A DNA stretch of 64,000 nt from Arion vulgaris (taxonomy: Eukaryota; Mollusca; Gastropoda; Stylommatophora; Arionidae). Location: assembly GCA_020796225.1 (NCBI GenBank), contig CM036775.1, forward strand, positions 10,591,171-10,655,170, read 5' to 3'. Below, piece by piece: positions 11,090 through 23,000 of the stretch. The translations under genes and the position numbers were made by a program. The notes beneath the pieces are model-generated. The model saw only the letters and a list, made by a program, of their open reading frames with translations, was not told the DNA's origin and searched no databases. Within the stretch, counting starts at the first letter, position 1, and every line of letters begins with the position of its first letter.

Positions 11090-12190
11090 ACCAACATTAC
11101 AACAAATCAATACAAATAACAATAAAATAACATAAAATAAAATTAAACAACTACATTAAACAACAAACACTAACAACTAACTAAACACTAACACATTACA
11201 ACAAAATAACATTCAACACAACAATTAAACAACAAACACATTTACAACTAACAATTAAACACAAACACATTTAACTAACAACATTAAAAACAACAATTAA
11301 ATAAAACAATTTAAACAAACAAAAAAACAATAAAAAAAAAAATTAAACAACAAATAAAAAACACATATACATAAAACATTAAACAAACATTAAACAAAAC
11401 ACAAACATTAAACACAACATAAAATTCAACAAACACATTAAACAACAAACACATTAAAACTACATTAAACTAACAAACTTAACACATTATACAACTAACA
11501 AATTAACAACAAACAACATTAAACAATACAACATTAACAACAAACTATACAACAAAACATTACAACTAACATTAAAAACAAATTAAACAACTAAACTTAA
11601 ACACAACAAAAAACATTAAAAACTAAAAATAAACAAAACATAACAAATTTAATAAAATTTCAATAAAACTTATCAACTAAGAACATTACAATAACACATT
11701 GAAACTAATCAACAACTAACAACATTCAACGTAAACATTAAACAACAACAACATTAATAAACATTGATACACTAAAACATTAAACAACACAACATTAACA
11801 ACTAACAACATTTAATAACAACATATACAACTAACAACATTAAACAACTAACAACATTAAACAACATACAACATTAAACAACTAACAACATTAAACAACT
11901 AACAATACAACATTACAACAACAATATACAATAGGAAACATGATAGAATAACAAGTTTACACTAACAACTTAAAGCAACAACACATTAACAACTGAACAA
12001 ATAAAACTAAAACATTAACAACTACAATTTAATCACAAACAATGACAACAATTATACACTAACAACAATATCAACTAACAACATTAAACAACATTATACA
12101 ACAATCAACATATCAACTAACACAGTTACAACAATCTACAATACTTAAACATAATGAAATGGAACTGATAGGAAGCAAGTTGCAACACAG
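11090..12190. repeat. Degenerate A/C-rich tandem repeat
   Basis: Built from a roughly 17-bp word AACATTAAACAACTAAC, clearest at 11800-11910. Elsewhere spacing is irregular with many one- to three-base gaps, suggesting decay or poor consensus quality. Confidence 0.8.
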
Positions 12191-12429
12191 ATACAACACA
12201 TAACCACTGAAAATGAAAAACACATACAATTTTGTTCGATATGTAACATGTTCATACAACAAGTTCCTGAAGCCAGATAACATTGCAACCATGAAGTCCT
12301 ATCAACAGACTTCAATCTTAACTAGGATGAGCCAGGGTCTAACCGTTCAGAATACTGATGATACATCATCAGCTTCCTATACAGCCAGGTTCTACACGAC
12401 CTACAACCAGGGTCCTACCAGCTTAGAAA

Positions 12430-13200
12430 TGTGACATGACAGCAGGATCCTACAGCCAGGTCCTACAGCCAGGGTCCTACAGCCAGGGTCTTACAGCCAG
12501 GGTCCTACAGCCAGGGTCCTACAACCAGGGTCCTACAGTCAGGGTCCTATAGCCAGGGTCCTACAGCCAGGTCCACAGTGGATATGACAGATCTAGCAGT
12601 CAAACAGGTACTGCAGCCAGGGTCCTTGAGCAAACAGGGTCTACAGTCAGGGTCCTACAACCAGGGTCTACATCAGGGTCCTAAGTCAGGGTCTACAGCC
12701 AGCTCAGAAAATGACATACTACAGTCAGGGTCCTACAGCCAGGGTCCTACAACAAGGATCTACAACCAGGATCCTAACCAGGTCTAAACAAGTCAATAAC
12801 AGCCAGGTACCTAATAGCATGCCAGGGAACTCCTTCAGAACAGGATCAACACCAGGGTCCTATAACCAGCTTCAGAACATGGTGACATACAGCAGGCTGA
12901 AGCAGGGTCCTATAACTAACTTCAGAACATGGTGACATACAGACAGTCCTACAGTGGTCCTATAACCAGCTTCAGAACATGGTGACATACAACAGGCAAG
13001 TAGGTCCTATAACCGCTTCAGAACATGGTGACATACAGACAGGGTCCTAAGAGCAGGTGCCTAAACCAGCTTCAGAACATGGTGACATACAACCAGGGTC
13101 TATAACCAGCTTTAGAACATGGTGACATACAGCCTAAGGTCCTAAAGTCAGGGTCCTACAACCTGGGTCCTATAACCGGCTTCGGAACATGGTGATATAC
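12430..13200. repeat. 14-bp then about 43-bp minisatellite
   Basis: The left half repeats AGGGTCCTACAGCC. The right half repeats a longer unit with ACCAGCTTCAGAACATGGTG then ACATACAGCAGGGTCCTAT, which contains the short word. Confidence 0.88.
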
Positions 13201-13344
13201 TGTCAGTTTGTTTTCAGTTTACATGTGGTCCATGACAGAGAGTTCAAAGTGCACCAATCATAGCCAAGCTCACAAACAAGCAACCAATCAATTCCAAGCT
13301 TGTCTGCGCCCATGTTGCTGTGAATTTTATAAATATAAGTACTG

Positions 13345-13490
13345 TTGTAACAAGATGTCATGGGATGGTAAGATGTCATGGGATGACAAGATGTCATGGG
13401 ATGACAAGATGTTATGGGATGATAAGTTGTTATGGGATGACAATATTTAATGGGATGATAAGATGTCATGGTATGATAAGATCAAATATA
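13345..13490. repeat. 18-bp minisatellite
   Basis: About eight copies of AAGATGTCATGGGATGAC. Confidence 0.9.
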
Positions 13491-13679
13491 AGTGCTAGTC
13501 AATGCAATGATGTGAACATGGAATCTACAAGATATATTTGATTTCAATTAGCACGATCATGACATCTCAAAGTTAATTTATTAAAAATAATATGCAATGT
13601 CATGTTCTAGTGCTGCCTGAGATATCATCTCACAAGTCTCACTAGAACACATCTCTCTACAATAAGAACATAGCCACGC

Positions 13680-13945
13680 AGACGTAAAACTTACCCATGG
13701 TGTATAGCCGCACAGACGTAAAACTTACCCGTAGTGTATAGCCACGCAGACACAAAACTTACCCGTAGTGTATAGCCACGCAGACACAAAACTTACCCGT
13801 AGTGTATAGCCACGCAGACACAAAACTTACCCGTAGTGTATAGCCATGCAGACACAAAACTTACCCATGGTATATAGCCACACAGACGCAAAACATACCC
13901 ATGGTGTATAGCCACACAGACTGAAAACTTACCCGTGGTGTGTAA
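13680..13945. repeat. 34-bp minisatellite containing the exon 12 donor
   Basis: About eight units. On the minus strand each carries an ACNAYGGGTAAGTTTT-type word, the same as the true exon 12 donor and its 3' flank. The first unit overlaps the exon end. Confidence 0.92.
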
Positions 13946-14071
13946 CCCATGAGCGTAACGTTCAGTTTCCTGCAACAAATCTTCATAGTCTTCCTCTTCT
14001 TCTTTGTCGACTTCCAGTTTGAGATTAAGCTGTTCCTTCAGATGTTTCTCCTGTTCTTGTCGAGTTTGAAT
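13933..14071 (-). CDS. TCHP: TCHP exon 12 (last coding exon identified)
   Basis: 139 bases, phase 0 to 1, encode 46 residues with an acidic core ([20 protein letters not shown]) equivalent to the acidic stretch near the trichoplein C-terminus. The acceptor is GATCTGTTCAG and the donor ACGG/GTAAGT. The donor and its downstream sequence are repeated as a 34-bp minisatellite. One further exon, for a basic proline-rich tail, is expected but was not found. Confidence 0.88.
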
Positions 14072-17000
14072 CTGAACAGATCAACAAACAAAACTCTGGC
14101 TCACCACAAGAAACAAAATATATAGTATGACAGTTTCAAACTAACTTTACAGTGAGTTCATAGTTCAAGCTCATAGGTAGCGACAGTTTAAAACTAAGTT
14201 TGCAGTAAATTCATAGTTCATAGGTAAGCGACAGTTTAAAACTAAGTTTGCAGTAAGTTCATAGTTCATAGGTAAGCTACAGTTGAAAACTAAGTTTGCA
14301 GTAAATTCATAGTTCATAGGTAAGCTACAGTTGAAAACTAAGTTTGCAGTAAATTCATAGTTCAAAGTTCATAGGTAAGAACAGTTTAAAACTAAGTTTG
14401 CAGTAAGTTCATAGGTAAGTAGCAGTTTAAAGCTAAGTTTACAATAAGTTCATAGTTCAAAGTTCATAGGTAAGTAGCAGTTTAAAACTAAGTTTACAAT
14501 AAGTTCATAGGTAAGCGACAGTTGACCCTCACGATAGTGTATAGATAAATAACTGTGTCATAGTTCGTAGTTCAAAGTTCAGTAGCAGTTGACCCTCAAG
14601 ATAATGTACAGATAAATAACTGTATCATTTCAACAACAGAAAAATGGCAGCTCAAAAACTAGACAAATGAAAGAATGAGATCAAATTAGTTGATGGGAAC
14701 TTCAACATAAATTTTGGTGATTAACGATGCATGCTCTGATTTCTTTCTTACACAAGATGAGTTCAGTGGCGAAGCATGTCTACCTTTACCTCTCACAACA
14801 TGTCTACTTCTCATGTCTACTTCTCTCAACATGTACACTTCTCTCAACATGTCTACTTTTCTCAACATGTACACTTCTCTCAACATGTACACTTCTCAAA
14901 ACATGTCTACTTCTCTCAACATGTCTACTTTTCTCAACATGTACACTTCTCAAAACATATCTAGCTCTCTCAACATGTCTACCTCTCACAACATGTCTCC
15001 TTCTCTCAACATGTCTATTTCTCACAACATGTCTACCTCTCACAACATGTCTACTTCTCACATGTCTACCTCTCATAACATGTCCACCTCTCCTAACATG
15101 TCTATCTCTCACAACATGTCCACCTCTCCAACATGTCCACCTCTCACAACATGTCTCCTCTCACATGTCTACCTCTTACAATATGTCTACCTCTCAACAT
15201 GTCCACCTCTCACAACATGTACACTTCTCACATGTCCATACAACCTCTCACAACATGTCTCCTCTCCAACATGTCTACCTCTCACAACATGTCCACCTCT
15301 CACAACATGTCCATACAGTTTCAGTTTGGAATATCTTCATTGCACTCGGACATGTCCATAGGTGCTCCGATCTCCTTCAATATCTCCAACAGCGTCCAGC
15401 GACTGGCCGTACCAGTTCTATTTTGATTGATGAGCCGGCTGTATACCTGTTGTACTGTTCTTTTCTTGCCACACCAATCTTCAAACCCAGTTCTGGCAAT
15501 CTAGTAGTTGACGTGGATTGGTTTAGATGAAAGGTCTTTCTAGGCCCGCTCTATGAGTGCGTTCACGATGTCAGCTATGTCCATTGGCTGACCCTCTGAT
15601 AACATGTCCATACAACCTCTCACAACATGTCTACCTCTCACAACATGTCTACCTCTCACAACATGTCTGCCTCTCACAACATGTCTACCTCTCAACATGT
15701 CTACCTCTCTCAACATGTCTACTTCTCACAACATGTCTACCTCTCACAACATGTCTACCTCTCTCAACATGTCCACTTCTCACAACATGTCTACCTCTCT
15801 CAACATGTCTACCTCTCACAACATGTCTACCTCTCACAACCCTGACTAACCAACCTGTTTTTCCAAATCTGTTTTGGTGGTCATCTTGTTGCGTCTGTTC
15901 TCATCATCTTCTCTCTGTGTCATCTTTTGGGACAAGTTCCATCTCCTTCACAAGCTCCTCTCTGTGCTGAAGTGACTCTTCCTGTTGTCTCTCCAAGTCT
16001 CTCAGCCTTGCAGTCACCTGCTCTTGTCGGCTCAATAGAACCTACAGAAGAAGCACATGCAACCCACATAACAACGCAACTTAAACCAGCATCATAACCC
16101 TTTCATTCCATCATTATTTTGACCTCTGGGCGCATTTATTTTGCAATGCAAATTTAACATTTAATTTTAAAGTAGTTTAAATCGTTATAACGCTAGTTTA
16201 GTTTCTCTAAAGTATGACATATTATAAAGTAAATTGTTGCTAATCCGATGTGGTATACATTAATATAATAATATTTACTCCTCTCTCTCTCTTTAGCCTG
16301 TTACGCCCTTGGCGTTTAGGGCAGCAACAAACGCACACCATTCTTCCCTGTTCATGGCCTTCCCTGTATTGTGTTCCAGCTATGATTCATTTCCTTCAGC
16401 TCTTGCTCTATCGTTCTCCTCCCAGGTCGTCTTGGGTTTTCCCACGCTTTCGCCTACCCTCTGGAGTCCATCTCAGTGCAGTTTTCGTGTCGGAGCCAGT
16501 CTCCATGCGCATCACATGTCCAATCCATCCCCAGCGTCGTCTTCGGATGATAGTGCCCATATTCTCTTGTTGGCATCGTAGAAGCAATTCTTGATTCGAG
16601 ATAGTAGTCGGCCAGTACACGCGTAAGATTTTTCCAGACAAGTTGTATGAAAGGGAGAGTCTTGACATATCCTGTTCTGTCATTCTCCAGCTTTCCCGAT
16701 CCGCACAGCAATGTTGACAGCACACAGCTGTTATAGATACTAGTCTTGGTTCTGATGCTGTATTGGGCAGATTTCCAGGCGGTCTGAAGGGTCATGAATG
16801 CGCTTCGTGCCTTACTCAGTCTGTTTTTAATGTCAGATCCAGCGCCTCCTTCATTGCTAATAACACTTCCAAGGTATGTGAAAGCGGTTGTATCTGGAGG
16901 GTTTTACCTTCTGGTTTGACTGGTGCTGGGGTTGCTATGTTCAGAGTCATTACTTCAGTTTTCTTCTGATTTTTTTTCAGCCCAACCATCTCCCCTATAT

Positions 17001-20000
17001 TGGTTAAGGCGGAGTCTTTTCCGGGATATCTCTATGTGTATGAGATAGGAGTGCGATGTCATCTGCAAAATCTAGGTCTTCCAGAGTGGATGTGACGTCC
17101 ATCTAATACCTCTTGCCTTATCTTCCGTTGTTTTACGATCACCAATCTATGACAGTGTTGAATAATAGGGCTGACATAACACATCCTTGTCGCACGCCTG
17201 TTTTTACTTCAAACTTTAGTTCTGAAGTTTCAACACTGCATGCAAACTTGCTGTAGCAGCTTTTATAATATTTATAAAACACAGTGGGATTCCATACCAT
17301 CTTAAGATACGCCATAGACTTTCGTGGTGTATGCTATCAAAAGCTTTTTCAAAATCTACAAAGTTGATATAGAGTTTGCTTTGCCATTCTGTGCATTGCT
17401 CTATGATATTTCTAAGAGCAAATATTTGGCCTATACAGCTCCGTCCTCTGAAATCCTGCTTGTTCCTTTCTTAGTTTCTTATCCACAGCATCAGTAATAC
17501 GTTGTACGATGATTTTGCTTAAGATTTTACTTGGGATAGAAAGCAGTGTTATTCCACGCCAATTATTACAATCGGCAAGGAGCCCTTCTTGGGATCTTGA
17601 TGATGACTCCTCTGTTCCATGCATCAGGTATTATTTGGGTATTCCATATAGTAGTAAACAAGGGTTGCAATATATTAGCTGCAAGTTCTGGGTCTATTTT
17701 GAATAGTTCTGCGTTTAAGTTATCATTCCCTGGTGCCTTGTTATTCTTAAGAGATCTAATTGCTGTAATGATCTCATCCCGGCTGGGTGTTTCAATGCCA
17801 ATTTCTAATTCCTCTGTTGGCTCTGGTATGTCTGCTACTACCGTTGGCGGTGGTCTATTTAGCAATTCTTTAAAATGCTCTGTCCATCGTATTTCTTGTT
17901 CCTTTCCGTTGTCAATAGTATTCCATTCTTATCCTTTATGAGGGTATTTGATCTCCTGTAATGTTTCCCGCTTTTTAGCTTTGTAATTTTGTACACTGTT
18001 CCCTGATCACACTTTTGCTGCTTCTTCTGCCTGCACTGCCAGGTCTTCAACATACATTCTTTTGTCAGCTCTCACAGCCCGCTTGATTTCTTTACTTGCG
18101 CTTTGTACTGTTCTTGGTATCTTGCTTTCAGTCTTTCGGACTTTGCTTCTAACAATTTCTTTTTTAATATTCTTCGGGTGTCTATTATTTTCCATGTTGT
18201 TGGTGTTATCCATTCTTTTCTTTTCTTTGTGCGGTACCCTAGACATGTTTCACTGCTCTGGCTATATATAGATGCTATGTTGTCCCATGTTCTATCTATG
18301 TTGTCAGTTTCATCCGTAGTTTCATTACTTTCTAGGGCTTGGAATCTGTTCTTTATCTGCATTATAAACTTATCCCTTACTTCCGTGTCTTTAGTCTATC
18401 CACATCGAACCTCTTTTGGAGTTTTTCTGTTGTCCTGTTTTTCTTAGTTTAAGTTTGACATAAGCTGTGACTAGGTGGTGGTCGCTACCAACATCTGCAC
18501 CTCTTGACTACAACATCTAGCAGCGAGCGTCTCCAGGGTCCATTGATCATTATATGGTCTATTTGGTTTTTATCTCTGCCATTAGGGAATACCATGTTAA
18601 TTTGTGGATATCTAAATGTTGAAATAGGGTTCCTCCTATACGAGATTGTTCATGCTGCAGAAGTTTACTAAACGTTCCCCCTTTTCGTTCATCATACCAC
18701 ATCCATATTTTCCCATAGTTCTATAACTATGCGTGTTGTCTTGTCCGACCTTCGCATTTAGATCTCCCATAACAATGATAACATCATGGGATGGTGACTT
18801 GTCTAATTCTGCTTGTAGGTTTTCGTAGTAAGAGTCTTTCTTTGTATCTTCGCTATCATTAGTTGGCGCATAGCATTGTAGGATTGTGATGTTTGTATGC
18901 TTCCCTTTAGTCTGATCTTAATCAAGCGTGACTGATAGTTTCCATTCTAACGACACTTTTCCACGCCTTTTCTTAGGATTACTGCTACTCCTTCATGGTG
19001 TAGGTCATCGTCTCGTCCAGAAAAAGGACTGTTTCACCTGTTGCAGTGGTACTTCTTCCATTTCCTGTCCATCTGCTCTCGCTAACCCTTAGGATATGTA
19101 GATTATATCTTCTCATTTCTGCTGTTATTTGTGACAGTTTTCCGGTTTCGTACATTGTTCTTACATTCCAGCATCCAATTCTGGTCTTGGTTTTGGCATT
19201 CAGGACTTCCGTCCTCATGAAAGTAGCTTCCTTTCGGCTTTTCACCACTTCCAGTCATGTGAGTCAATGACTCTGGTAGCCCTTCATGCCTGTAGATAGG
19301 TTGTATGTTTGTTGTTGTTTCCGAATCTTTAATTTTTTTAAAGGATGGGATCGTTAGTCCCAAGCCCAACCCCCAACCTGGAGGACCAGGAGACCATGCT
19401 TCGTCTGTCCCTCTTCAGTGACCTTTCCGGCTTGGGTAACCCTTCCGGGAACATAAGTTCCCGCCGTCCAGCTCACTGTATCATTGGAGCACGTAAGCCT
19501 CCCACCACTACAAGGTAATGGCCTCATGGGGAGGAATAATATTTACATCAGGTGATATATTTTTGAGAAAATTCTCTCTCTCGCGATCACCACCCAGATC
19601 GATGTACCAGATCTCCCCAGAAATTCTATTCATGTGGAAATCTGATTCATGCAGCCTTCACATTGGTGTGTTTTACGTCACATCTTCAGCACCATTTGGA
19701 GCTCTAGTGCTTATTCTTTAGTGATGTGTCCGGTTTCAGCCAGCGTTTACTCTGTTCGCTCTCCGTTCTGTAACCATCTAGTGTTTTTACGGTGTGGGGT
19801 AGCTAGCCCCACCACCAACCTCCTTAGTCGCCTCTTACGACATGCATGGCAGGTAACAGTGGTTCTATTCTTTACACCCCAATTTGGGCCCTGGTAACCA
19901 CTGGATGTGAGAAAATTCGATTATTATAGCATGACTATTTACAAAATAAAATAAAACTATAAATTTCTACTCACGGGTTTGTATTACAACTTAATATTTA

Positions 20001-23000
20001 TAGATGTTTCCAGACGTAGCAGTAAAATGAAGATAATCCATGTCCGAACATATTCTATAAGTTTCATCTAACTAGGTGCAGTAGTTTTTATAATATTCAC
20101 TTTTAGTGCGGACATGTTAACAAATGGAAATTGAAACAAAATTAGCATACCAAGATCAAACCAGACTACTCAACGTATTTAGTAAAAAAAAGTAAACGAA
20201 CCCGTTCTTACCTTGTGGTATATAGGACAATACAGTGTTAGTCTTGTATTTTTCATTGACCGTCGGCACACGATGGGTGATGTGGTCAGCATCACACCGG
20301 GCGCCTTTACTTTCCCAGAGCATGTCTGGTACCCAATTGAGGCTGGGTCGACCTGAGAGCCGCTGCGGTCGGGAAAAATTCCACGCCCACTTTGGGAGTT
20401 GAACCCGGACCACCAGTCTTGACCAGCAAGTTCACTAACAACTACGCTACCGCGGCTCTCACAACGTATTTACTTGTAGAAAAATATTCATAGTCACTTA
20501 TACCACATTACACTCATCCCATGATTTTATTATGGAAGATATTGAGAATGATACAACTCAAAGCATTATTTTTCTCATATAAATAACTTGTATTAGGAAT
20601 GTGCATTGCCCATTCTTTAGATACAATTATAACATTGGACTTAGAATTACAACTATCGATACTACATTCCATAAACAATGAAAAGTCGCTATTACTATTA
20701 ATTAAATCTTCTTCATTAGTATCGCAAGTTATAATTTGATCTAACAATACTCAAGCTTGCACTGTGTAAACATATTTAGGTCTTTAAGACAAGGTTGGCT
20801 AATGTTGGACACATTATCAAATAGTGACATTAAGACTAATCTTGGAGGAACATAGTGAGAAGCTACTTAGACCAAATAATGACATTAAGACTAATCTTGA
20901 AGGAACATATTGAGAAGCTACTTAGACCAAATAATGACATTAAGACTAATCTTGGAGGAACATATTGAGAAGCTACTTAGACCAAATAATGACATTAAGA
21001 CTAATCTTGGAGGAACATATTGAGAAGTTGATTAGACCAAATAATGACTAATCTTGGAGGAACATATTGAGAAGCTACTTAGACCAAATAATGACTAATC
21101 TTGGAGGAACATATTGAGAAGCTACTTAGACCAAATAATGACTAATCTTGGAGGAACATAGTGAGAAGCTACTTAGACCAAATAATGACTAATCTTGGAG
21201 GAACATATTGAGAAGCTACTTAGACCAAATAATGACTAATCTTGGAGGAACATAGTGAGAAGCTACTTAGACCAAATAATGACTAATCTTGGAGGAACAT
21301 AGTGAGAAGCTACTTAGACCAAATAATGACATTAAGACTAATCTTGGAGGAACATATTGAGAAGCTACTTAGACCAAATAATGACTAATCTTGGAGGAAC
21401 ATATTGAGAAGCTCATTAGACCAAATAATGACATTAAGACTAATCTTGGAGGAACATATTGAGAAGCTACTTAGACCAAATAATGACATTAAGACTAATC
21501 TTGGAGGAACATATTGAGAAGTTGATTAGACCAAATAATGACTAATCTTGAGGAACATAGTAGAGCTACTTAGACCAAATAATGACTAATCTTGGAGGAA
21601 CATATTGAGAAGCTACTTAGACCAAATAATGACTAATCTTGGAGGAACATAGTGAGAAGCTACTTAGACCAAATAATGACTAATCTTGGAGGAACATAGT
21701 GAGAAGCTACTTAGACCAAATAATGACTAATCTTGGAGGAACATAGTGAGAAGCTACTTAGACCAAATAATGACTAATCTTGGAGGAACATAGTGAGAAG
21801 CTACTTAGACCAAATAATGACTAATCTTGGAGGAACATATTGAGAAGCTACTTAGACCAAATAATGACTAATCTTGGAGGAACATAGTGAGAAGCTACTT
21901 AGACCAAATAATGACTAATCTTGGAGGAACATATTGAGAAGCTACTTAGACCAAATAATGACATTAAGACTAATCTTGGAGGAACATATTGAGAAGCTAC
22001 TTAGACCAAATAATGACATTAAGACTAATCTTGGAGGAACATATTGAGAAGCTACTTAGACCAAATAATGACATTAAGACTAATCTTGAAGGAACATATT
22101 GAGAAGTTGATTAGACCAAATAATGACTAATCTTGGAGGAACATATTGAGAAGCTACTTAGACCAAATAATGACTAATCTTGGAGGAACATAGTGAGAAG
22201 CTACTTAGACCAAATAATGACTAATCTTGGAGGAACATAGTGAGAAGCTACTTAGACCAAATAATGACATTAAGACTAATCTTGAAGGAACATATTGAGA
22301 AGTTGATTAGACCAAATAATGACTAATCTTGGAGGAACATAGTGAGAAGCTACTTAGACCAAATAATGACTAATCTTGGAGGAACATAGTGAGAAGCTAC
22401 TTAGACCAAATAATGACTAATCTTGGAGGAACATAGTGAGAAGCTACTTAGACCAAATAATGACTAATCTTGGAGGAACATATTGAGAAGCTACTTAGAC
22501 CAAATAATGACTAATCTTGAAGGAACATATTGAGAAGCTACTTAGACCAAATAATGACTAATCTTGGAGGAACATAGTGAGAAGCTACTTAGACCAAATA
22601 ATGACTAATCTTGGAGGAACATATTGAGAAGCAACAACCACTTATAACATATGGAGTTCAAGAATGATCAGGAATAAAACTAAGATAATGATATTTAACT
22701 CAAATGTCAAGGCTGTCCTTCTGTATGGAGCGGGGAACATGGAGAACAACTAAGGGGAACACCAAAAAGTTGCAGACATTCATCAATAGATGCCGGTGCA
22801 TGATACTCCAACTATAATGATATGACAGGACTACAGACAGGGAACTCTGGGAAAGAACAGGACAACGACAGGTGGAACAAGAGATAAGGAGCAGAAGGTG
22901 GCGATGGATAGGACACACACTGAGGAAACCTCCTAAAAGCATCACAAGACAGGCTCTACAATGGAACCCCCAGGGCAATAGAGGTAGGGAAGACCCAGGA

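Noticed and set aside
14714..15530. 215- and 267-aa plus-strand frames
   Set aside because: Explained by the 18-bp repeat with a LINE tail inserted; the end of the longer frame is antisense LINE sequence.
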